Of a stretch of DNA of 49,198 bases, positions 43,444 to 49,198 are shown one piece after another; position 1 is the first letter of the stretch, and each line of letters opens with the position of its first letter. Origin of the DNA: Gracilibacillus oryzae (GTDB lineage: Bacteria > Bacillota > Bacilli > Bacillales > Amphibacillaceae); NCBI RefSeq assembly GCF_009498735.1, contig NZ_ML762437.1:1-49198 (forward strand). Reading direction: 5' to 3'. The notes beneath the pieces are model-generated. The model was given only the letters and a program-made list of their open reading frames with translations. It did not search any database and was not told the origin of the DNA. The position numbers and the translations under genes are program-made.

Positions 43444-43474
43444 GTGTTCCTTAGAATGAGGAGCACTTTTTTTC
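43444..43474 (+). terminator. intrinsic terminator after the MBOAT/SGNH pair
   Basis: GTGTTCCT (43444-43451) pairs with AGGAGCAC (43459-43466), followed by seven T. Confidence 0.75.
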
Positions 43475-43488
43475 ATAGATCTAACCTT

Positions 43489-43512
43489 CACTGATCAAAG
43501 TCTCACTTTATC
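43489..43512 (+). repeat. dispersed CACTGATCAAAGTCTCACTTTATC motif, copy 3
   Basis: Nearly identical to the copies at 18091 and 36894. It sits between a terminator and array R8. Confidence 0.6.
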
Positions 43513-43541
43513 GTCCTAAGAATCCCGTTTATTGAAGCAGC

Positions 43542-43695
43542 ATGATAGGAAAAAGTGATTTTGCTATCAAAACACCTTCCAAACCCGGGAGATTTGATAG
43601 GAAAAAGCGATTTAACTATCAAAACGCCTCGCTCCCCCGGGAGATTTGATAGGAAAACGCCGCCGAACTATCAAGACGCCCTCCTTGCCAAAAGT
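43542..43695. repeat. 52-nt tandem repeat array R8
   Basis: Three units begin with GATAGGAAAA at 43542, 43594 and 43646. Arms GATAG and CTATC span 25 nt and are followed by AAAACNCC, as in R4 and R6. It fills the gap between the converging SGNH and DUF2207 genes. Confidence 0.88.
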
Positions 43696-43706
43696 TATGG
43701 CTAAAC

Positions 43707-43740
43707 AAAAAAGTGATGCCTAAAAACCGCATCACTTTTT
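43707..43740. terminator. bidirectional terminator (DUF2207 gene)
   Basis: AAAAAAGTGATGC and GCATCACTTTTT form a strong stem with a 9-nt loop and T tracts both ways. It lies about 48 nt past the DUF2207 gene end. Confidence 0.85.
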
Positions 43741-43787
43741 AAAAAATCCTCTTTCATCTTCAAAGCCAGGAGATCTGCGTCACTCCG

Positions 43788-45491
43788 TTAAAACGCACCC
43801 GAACCTCCTCCACCGCCACCAACTCCGGTTCCTCCGCCAGATCCCCCTCCACTGTTGGCAGTGGTAGTGGCAGATACGGTTGAATCGGCTTTGTCAAATT
43901 GATTGTGCAGTGTACTTGCTATCAGTATTAACATCACGGTATCATTTGTTTGCATACTCGTATCATGTGTAAACGAAGGCGAAAGATTCTTGCTCAGGAA
44001 TTCGCTTTTTTCCTGCATCGACTTGTTGCCAGTACCGATCGCATAGATAAATGCCTGCATTTGTTGATCACTCATCCACTCATTCCACTCTTTTTCACTG
44101 ATTTGATCATATTGGGAACTGAGTTGCTCCCACTGCTGTCTAATTCTTAGCCCTTCGACTGTTCTCGGTTGATAGATAATCGCAAACAGGATGAAGGCTA
44201 AACTTAGAAAAATGGTGAAAGACATCCACATGTAAAGCGAATGAATACCTAACATGATACTAAACCCGATAAGCAGAAGACCAGCTGCTGCAGTTGTCCA
44301 GCGCAAGCCTTTTTGTTTATCGTACAAGTCATGATTTTTCGTTTCATCTTTTACAGCTTGGATCCATTTGTGATAATCACTGTAATAGGTCGAATGATTC
44401 TTTTTGTCTTTTGTGTATGCTTCCAGATCTGATAAAGTGAATACACCATTTTCGCCTATTTTGTAAAATAACCAGTTGATCAGGATACTTTCATGTTGAT
44501 AGTCTGTGTTCGAATCTGTGATAATAAATGTACTTTCTCCATCTCGTTTGGCATACCCTTTTCGAACAAGGTCCAATAGAGCGGCAGTTAGTAATTCACT
44601 GTTTGCAGCCATATTTTTCATATAAAGAATGACAGCGGACAAACTCATCTTCTGTTCTGGTATTGATAGGAATGAGGAAGTGCTGCGTTCTGCTTCCCAC
44701 AGTCTCCTGTTCTTCCTGTTCCGTGCCATAATAAATAATGCAACTAAAAAGATTGCAGAACCACCAACAATATATGGAGAAATACGGCTTAACAGTTCCT
44801 GTCTATCCTCAAAGGCAGCTGCTTCTGCTTCCAATCGAGCCTTATCTGCTGTAATCTCCTCACGAATCGATTTGTCTGCTAATAGACTGGCCGCAGGAAA
44901 TAGAGAAGCATCATAAGCTACCCGGATATCTCCTTTTGTTCCATCTTCTACTTCACCCATGGCAAAATGAACCGTACCATCAGAAGTGATATTCGATGTA
45001 TCATAAGCTTGATCATAACCAAGGGCAAGCACCTCTTCCGTTGGTTGAGGCGGATGGACATAAATATTCGTGTTGTGATAAGTAGACTCAGTGCTGGTGT
45101 CGAAAAAAGGCCAGTAAAATTGCGCAAGGTCAGTGTAAACTTGCACACCATTTACAATCGAATAAGAAAGTTCAACATTGACTTCTTCATCTGAACCACT
45201 TCGATAAACTTTGTAAAGATCTTCTTCCTGTTCCACATCTAAATTCTGGTTGTTTTCAGATGCTTGGAAATCTATTATTTGCGTCTGGTCTTTCGTTATA
45301 AGTGTGCGGCTGATTCCGTTAAAATCCCCATCAAATTGATAGGTGTGTTCCTCTGTCACATGCACATCACCATTCTCTTGTAAGTATGCATTAATTTCGG
45401 TATTCTCGATAGAAAAGTCAACGGCAAACACATTTTTTGGATATAAAAAGAATACTAAAGCAAAAGTAAGCAGTATCGTGATTTTTTTCAT
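43788..45491 (-). CDS. DUF2207 domain-containing membrane protein
   Basis: This 567-aa protein has a signal peptide, an extracytoplasmic beta-rich DUF2207 domain (residues about 24-215, FSIENTEINAYLQENGDVHVTEE), a membrane helix near residue 240, a cytoplasmic stretch, two further helices near 405-445, and a tail ending in a Gly-rich segment (GGGSGGGTGVGGGGG). This is the standard layout of the DUF2207 family, whose function is unknown. It is transcribed alone from the minus strand. Confidence 0.88.
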   Translation of the reverse strand: MKKITILLTFALVFFLYPKNVFAVDFSIENTEINAYLQENGDVHVTEEHTYQFDGDFNGISRTLITKDQTQIIDFQASENNQNLDVEQEEDLYKVYRSGSDEEVNVELSYSIVNGVQVYTDLAQFYWPFFDTSTESTYHNTNIYVHPPQPTEEVLALGYDQAYDTSNITSDGTVHFAMGEVEDGTKGDIRVAYDASLFPAASLLADKSIREEITADKARLEAEAAAFEDRQELLSRISPYIVGGSAIFLVALFIMARNRKNRRLWEAERSTSSFLSIPEQKMSLSAVILYMKNMAANSELLTAALLDLVRKGYAKRDGESTFIITDSNTDYQHESILINWLFYKIGENGVFTLSDLEAYTKDKKNHSTYYSDYHKWIQAVKDETKNHDLYDKQKGLRWTTAAAGLLLIGFSIMLGIHSLYMWMSFTIFLSLAFILFAIIYQPRTVEGLRIRQQWEQLSSQYDQISEKEWNEWMSDQQMQAFIYAIGTGNKSMQEKSEFLSKNLSPSFTHDTSMQTNDTVMLILIASTLHNQFDKADSTVSATTTANSGGGSGGGTGVGGGGGGSGAF

Positions 45492-45647
45492 GCGTTTTAG
45501 CTCCTCTCCCTATTACATACGAATGGAAAGGGTAAAAGGTTTCATCTGCTAGGCCGAACTAGGAAATCAGCCAGTTTCTATATAAATAATAAGGAGAGCA
45601 AAAGATGCGAATGTTCTCTTTCCAGCATCAATAAATTTCGTGAAAAT

Positions 45648-45676
45648 TGTAATATTAGCAGAAGTGATTTCGTCTG
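45648..45676 (+). promoter_or_regulatory. possible ECF-type promoter of the sigma/anti-sigma operon
   Basis: TGTAAT (45648-45653) and CGTCTG (45671-45676) are 17 bp apart. This resembles the -35/-10 pattern of ECF sigma factors, which often control their own genes. The -35 match is imperfect. Confidence 0.3.
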
Positions 45677-45709
45677 TTTAGTGAAAAAAGTAAGGAGGGG
45701 GGAAGGGAG

Positions 45710-46285
45710 ATGGACAATAACCTGACAATAGAAGAATTGTTTCAACAATATAAACAAGATGTAAACAACTTCCTTTTATATTATTTGAGAACGACTGATG
45801 TGGATGACCCATTTCAAGAAACATTTATACGTGCTTATAAAGCATTAAATCAAGGTTCTTCCATTACAAATCCGCGTTCCTGGTTAATATCCATTGCCAG
45901 AAATGCAGCAAATGATTACATACGTAAGGAAAAAAGTTATCTAAAGAAACTCATGCATTTTTCTAAGCAGCAAATTCAGCCGGAACAACAGACAGTTGAG
46001 GACAAAATGGAATTAGATGAGCAGAATAGAGTATTGTTACAAGGGATTTACCGAATGAAAAAGTCTTATCAGGAAGTTGTTCTATTACGAGGGATTAAAG
46101 ATTTTAATGTGACGGAAACAGCTGCGATATTAAACTGGAGCGAAAATAAGGTAAGAGTCACCTATCATAGAGCTTTAAACAAATTAAATAACGTACTAAA
46201 CAAAGGAGGAGAACTTGGTGAATTTGAAGGAAGAGCTGAAACGCCTGCCAAAAGAAACAGAGATTTCAATGGAACTGGAAAATAA
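45710..46285 (+). CDS. ECF-type RNA polymerase sigma factor
   Basis: This 191-aa protein has sigma region 2 (YLRTTDVDDPFQETFIRAYKAL, then NPRSWLISIARNAANDYIRKEK) and region 4 (YQEVVLLRGIKDFNVTETAAILNWSENKVRVTYHRALNKL). The ATG follows a strong GGAGGGGGGAAGGGAG stretch. Its last 68 nt overlap the start of the gene for a membrane anti-sigma protein in another frame, so the two are co-translated. The signal it answers is not evident. Confidence 0.9.
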   Translation: MDNNLTIEELFQQYKQDVNNFLLYYLRTTDVDDPFQETFIRAYKALNQGSSITNPRSWLISIARNAANDYIRKEKSYLKKLMHFSKQQIQPEQQTVEDKMELDEQNRVLLQGIYRMKKSYQEVVLLRGIKDFNVTETAAILNWSENKVRVTYHRALNKLNNVLNKGGELGEFEGRAETPAKRNRDFNGTGK

Positions 46286-46868
46286 AGTATTAGCATCTTT
46301 AAAAAACGTTGATCAAAATTTTAGCAAAGCGAAACACAACAAAAGGAGAAAATTTACCAATGTAGTTCCCTATCTGGCATTGATAGCTTGTTTAGCGATA
46401 CTCATTCCACTGGGATTAAATCAGTTCTCAGATATAACAGAAAAAGTGCCGTCTAAAAATGGTGACATGTTTATAGTTGATCAAGCAACAATTAAACAAC
46501 AATTGCAGCAGCTGAATGGTGAGTTTCCCTTTCAATTGCCAGCAAGTCTACCGTTTGAGATGGAAAATGTACAAACAGGACAACACCAGACAAATGAACA
46601 AATCATCAGTATTCAGTTTCATGGTGATGGAGGCGAGCTTTTATCACTTGAAATAATAAACTCTAAAAACACCTATAACGGAAGTAATATGACTGAGCAA
46701 GTAGAAATAGGAGATATAAAGGGATTATTTACGGAAAACGGTCAAAAGGTAAAAACGCTAATCTGGGAACAAAACGGTATACAATATCATTTGTCATCGA
46801 TAGTAACCACCACTCACCAAGGATACACGAAGGATGAATTGATTAGCATTGCTAAGACTTTTGAATAG
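46218..46868 (+). CDS. membrane anti-sigma factor
   Basis: This protein is about 216 aa from the GTG at 46218 (GGAGGAG 6 nt upstream; a TTG at 46215 is adjacent). A cytoplasmic N-terminus of about 48 residues (LKEELKRLPKETEISMELENKVL) should hold the sigma factor. One membrane helix follows (VVPYLALIACLAILIPLGL), and then an outer domain of about 145 residues that likely senses stress. The assignment rests on operon position and topology; the outer domain is not recognised. Confidence 0.8.
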   Translation: MNLKEELKRLPKETEISMELENKVLASLKNVDQNFSKAKHNKRRKFTNVVPYLALIACLAILIPLGLNQFSDITEKVPSKNGDMFIVDQATIKQQLQQLNGEFPFQLPASLPFEMENVQTGQHQTNEQIISIQFHGDGGELLSLEIINSKNTYNGSNMTEQVEIGDIKGLFTENGQKVKTLIWEQNGIQYHLSSIVTTTHQGYTKDELISIAKTFE

Positions 46869-47038
46869 AAGATGGGATAGATGGTAGAAAAAGCTGTCCG
46901 TTAATACAACGAACAGAATTGTTTCATATCAGAAAATAACTCTTCTTAATTGGATATTTATGCTAAAATAATGTTGAAGAAGGAATATTTGTCCAATTGG
47001 GAGTAGGGCAGCTTATAAAAACCTAAGGTGGTATGGAT

Positions 47039-47317
47039 GTGTATTATTCTATCATTTTATTTTCTTTCATGATTTCCACAATCATTTCTGTTCTCTTTTT
47101 GAAAAAGAAAAGCAGGAAGTTATGGAGTATGTTGATTGCTTTTGGGTTGAACACCGTCATCTTAGCATTTGCCACATGGCTTTCTTACTATATCGATGAG
47201 GAAGAAAGGATATCCGGTATAGGTCAATCGATGATACTGATATTTGCTATTCCTATAGTAACATGGGTGAATTTTTTCGTCCTTACGTTTGTGAAGAGTA
47301 AGGGGATAAAGGTATAG
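47039..47317 (+). CDS. small membrane protein of unknown function
   Basis: This protein is 92 aa from the GTG at 47039, which has AAGGTGG at good spacing; the ATG at 47033 is only 2 nt from that site. Three hydrophobic segments are visible (residues about 3-20, 30-48 and 62-84) with basic KKKSRK after the first. It has no recognisable family and precedes the DinB gene by 44 nt. Confidence 0.7.
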   Translation: MYYSIILFSFMISTIISVLFLKKKSRKLWSMLIAFGLNTVILAFATWLSYYIDEEERISGIGQSMILIFAIPIVTWVNFFVLTFVKSKGIKV

Positions 47318-47361
47318 AACCTATTCTTTAATTTTAAACTTTTTGAAAGCGGTGAATTGAA

Positions 47362-47814
47362 TTGAATAAAACTCTAAGTCAATTTGAAAAAATGGTTGAT
47401 AGAGTTACAGAATTAAAAGCAATACCTGAAGAAAAACTAAGCGATCCTGTCAAAGAAGGAAAATGGTCAATCATGCAAATTGTGGGGCACCTCTATTATT
47501 GGGATAAATTCAATCTTGAAAACATGGTCCCAAATATGACTGATGATGGCGATTTACCACAGTTCCCAGACCATGATCAACATAATGAAGAAGCTATGTC
47601 CGTTATTAAAGAGTATTCAGTTGAATCACTTATTGATAGTTTTGTAATCACCCGAAAAGAACTTATTGAAAGAATATCAGAGGTTGGTAAAGATGTCAGA
47701 TTCACTATTGGTGGAGGGAAACGGAAATTCTCTGCAGAAGCTTTTATAAAAATATTCATTAAGCATGATGCACACCATTTAAAACAAATCGATGAGAAAT
47801 TACAGGATAATTAG
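47362..47814 (+). CDS. DinB superfamily protein
   Basis: This 150-aa protein, TTG start after GCGGTGA, has the four-helix DinB fold. The metal-type histidines are in GKWSIMQIVGHLYYWDKFN (first His near residue 39) and the C-terminal IKHDAHHLKQIDE, with a middle REL helix. DinB_2-type proteins are putative metal-dependent transferases, some using bacillithiol. The exact activity cannot be told. Confidence 0.85.
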   Translation: MNKTLSQFEKMVDRVTELKAIPEEKLSDPVKEGKWSIMQIVGHLYYWDKFNLENMVPNMTDDGDLPQFPDHDQHNEEAMSVIKEYSVESLIDSFVITRKELIERISEVGKDVRFTIGGGKRKFSAEAFIKIFIKHDAHHLKQIDEKLQDN

Positions 47815-47860
47815 ACTAGTTTTGGGTTGTTCATAAGGATATTGTAAAAGGAGCTTTATT

Positions 47861-47908
47861 ATGAAACTAGTGAGTGCATACAGTACTTATTTTCTAGATG
47901 CCTGTTGA
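47861..47908 (+). CDS. very short open frame with strong ribosome binding site (possible gene remnant)
   Basis: ATG at 47861 opens 15 codons (MKLVSAYSTYFLDAC) ending in TGA. AAAAGGAG lies 8 nt upstream, a better site than many real genes here have. The following 80 nt contain further stops. It could be the surviving start of a decayed gene or a leader frame before the HIT gene; I see nothing that decides it. Confidence 0.25.
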   Translation: MKLVSAYSTYFLDAC

Positions 47909-47987
47909 TTGGTAAAAAGAGCATTTATTCAAGTTAGCATATGTAAAAAGGTAGTTATATTTTAAAGTTAAAGGATGAAAAAACTAG

Positions 47988-48326
47988 ATGGATTGTATAT
48001 TTTGCAAGATTGTTAACAGAAAAGCATCAGCAGAAGTAATATATGAGGATAAAGATGTGATTTCTTTTTACGGGTTGCATTTTGCTGCTCCTGTTCATGC
48101 GTTAATCATTCCTAAAAAGCATATAGAAAATATAATGGACATAAGCGAAGCGGATAAAGAAATTATATACAGTATTCACCATGGCATACAAGAAGTCGCC
48201 AAAATACTAGGGGTACATAATGATGGTTTCAGAGTAATTACGAACACGGGAAACCATGGTCAACAAGAGGTCTGCCATATGCACTATCATATTATTGGTG
48301 GCCGTCAATTGAAGTGGGAGATGTAA
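47988..48326 (+). CDS. HIT family nucleotide hydrolase/transferase
   Basis: This 112-aa protein is complete for the Hint-type HIT branch: CIFCKIVNRKASAEVIYEDKD at the N-terminus, HALIIPKKHI, and the histidine triad EVCHMHYHIIGG (His97, 99, 101). It hydrolyses purine nucleotide phosphoramidates. The CxxC at residues 3-6 normally pairs with downstream His/Cys ligands in zinc-binding members. Confidence 0.92.
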   Translation: MDCIFCKIVNRKASAEVIYEDKDVISFYGLHFAAPVHALIIPKKHIENIMDISEADKEIIYSIHHGIQEVAKILGVHNDGFRVITNTGNHGQQEVCHMHYHIIGGRQLKWEM

Positions 48327-48349
48327 ATTATCGTAATGGAGGTCAGAAA

Positions 48350-48790
48350 ATGAAGTCAATAATAATGGCAGGCTATGAATTAGAAATAGATGATAACAAG
48401 ACTTTATCCTATTATAAAAACCTCCCTTTTATCGGTGAAGAAGAACACTGTCCATGTATGTATTGTAAAAATTATGCACTCACGATTGCTGGTTTCCCAA
48501 AGAGCGTACAAAACCAGTTAAGGGAGATGGGGATAGATCCTGCAAAAGGTGCAGAAGTTAGCCACTTTTACCAGTCGAAAAATAGTAAACATATGTATGT
48601 TGCCGAATATAAGGCTTTTGGGAAGCTGGTAAAGAAACCAAATGAAGAAGTCATTGATATTTATCGTAACAATGAGGAAGATTATTTTAGCATTGGTTTT
48701 GGAAATACCCACTTTAATAATGAGGAAATGGTTTTTGGTATTCTGATTGATGCATTTTTACCTTGGCTGTTAGAAGAAAATCCTGAATAA
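48350..48790 (+). CDS. conserved-looking protein of unknown function
   Basis: This 146-aa protein starts at the ATG at 48350, which has GGAGG 7 nt upstream; the frame extends back to 48314. It has HCPCMYCKNYALTIAGFP near residue 35 (three Cys and a His, a possible metal site), then a helical and beta region ending FGILIDAFLPWLLEEN. I do not recognise a family. It lies 23 nt after the HIT gene and probably shares its transcript. Confidence 0.75.
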   Translation: MKSIIMAGYELEIDDNKTLSYYKNLPFIGEEEHCPCMYCKNYALTIAGFPKSVQNQLREMGIDPAKGAEVSHFYQSKNSKHMYVAEYKAFGKLVKKPNEEVIDIYRNNEEDYFSIGFGNTHFNNEEMVFGILIDAFLPWLLEENPE

Positions 48791-49119
48791 ATGCTGGTCA
48801 ACTAACTACAGGAAGGAGCTGTCGATCTGGCAGTCCCTCAGCTTTAGTAGATCAGCCTACCCCTTAACCACCATTCCTAATTTACTTCATAGAGCGCTAG
48901 ATATCATATAAACACATGAAGCCAGAAATTATGTTGAATACTCATACTCCCACCTAAACAATCCATATTTTCTAACATATTATAAAGAAAATAAAGCTCT
49001 GTAAAATGATTCGGAGACTTTCACCTTGTTAACATATAAAACTAGTCAAACTGTTTACATACAGAAGGGCACATCCTTTTGGGTAAACGGACTTTTTTCT
49101 GGTGGAAAGGAGGATTTCT
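48791..49119. other. gene-free stretch, nothing recognised
   Basis: This 329-nt AT-rich gap has no open frame with a credible start, no strong hairpin with a T tract, and no match to the repeats elsewhere in the window. Confidence 0.6.
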
Positions 49120-49198
49120 ATGGCGGAAAAGGGGGAGGACTTCACAAAAAGTAAGAAACCTATTATTATCGTGAAGATTAATCAATGCTGTGACTGGC
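49120..49198 (+). CDS. 5' end of a gene cut by the window edge
   Basis: The ATG at 49120 follows a near-perfect AAAGGAGG site. The visible 26 codons begin MAEKGEDFTKSKKPIIIVK and continue INQCCDW, open to the window end. The segment is too short to assign; it is hydrophilic, then beta-like, without a signal peptide. Confidence 0.6.
   Translation, partial: MAEKGEDFTKSKKPIIIVKINQCCDW

Overview
The window is chromosomal DNA from a low-GC Gram-positive bacterium. Bacillus-type ribosome binding sites, a PyrR-controlled attenuator, a cre box, S-layer homology (SLH) and stalk-domain surface proteins, and dispersed palindromic repeats typical of the family all point to Bacillaceae, probably a halotolerant Gracilibacillus/Virgibacillus/Oceanobacillus-like organism. 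That genus-level placement is an inference from memory. I see no rRNA, tRNA, CRISPR array, transposase or prophage.

Layout. 1-3100: an AraC-type regulator and an orphan sugar-binding lipoprotein behind a cre box. 3261-5730: a compact locus made of a membrane HD-GYP protein, an overlapping unannotated 22-codon gene for a basic peptide ending in a Cys-Trp-Trp-Cys core, a terminator or attenuator hairpin, and a membrane M50 protease fused to a PqqD-like domain. I consider this the best candidate for an undescribed system. 6003-9490: a lipoprotein and a DEAH helicase with membrane segments. 9607-14293: aldehyde dehydrogenase, then codBA under PyrR attenuation on the minus strand. 14440-16817: MscL, a small membrane protein, two orphan immunity-type proteins (SUKH, Imm22-like) and a TetR regulator. 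17577-19079: a small sigma factor and a gene interrupted by an in-frame stop. 19168-24868: an acyltransferase, a membrane-anchored FAD oxidoreductase and an OatA-like O-acetyltransferase.

25139-31217 is a tightly overlapping six-gene operon (ketoacyl synthase III, ATP-grasp, NAD-dependent reductase/epimerase, metallo-beta-lactamase-fold hydrolase, SDR, adenylate-forming enzyme). It looks like a pathway for a small acyl-derived metabolite that I cannot name. 31825-33738 is a YknX/YknW-like pair without the ABC subunits. 33880-43409 holds a lipid kinase, three exported wall-associated proteins and an MBOAT/SGNH acylation pair. 43788-49198 holds a DUF2207 protein, an ECF sigma/anti-sigma pair, DinB, HIT and small unknown proteins, ending in a truncated gene.

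The most striking non-coding feature is a set of intergenic tandem arrays lying 3' of genes. They differ in sequence, yet nearly all repeat with an exact 52-nt period (one has a 20-21-nt period). Each unit carries a short inverted repeat whose arms change together between arrays. Four of the five convergent gene junctions carry such an array.
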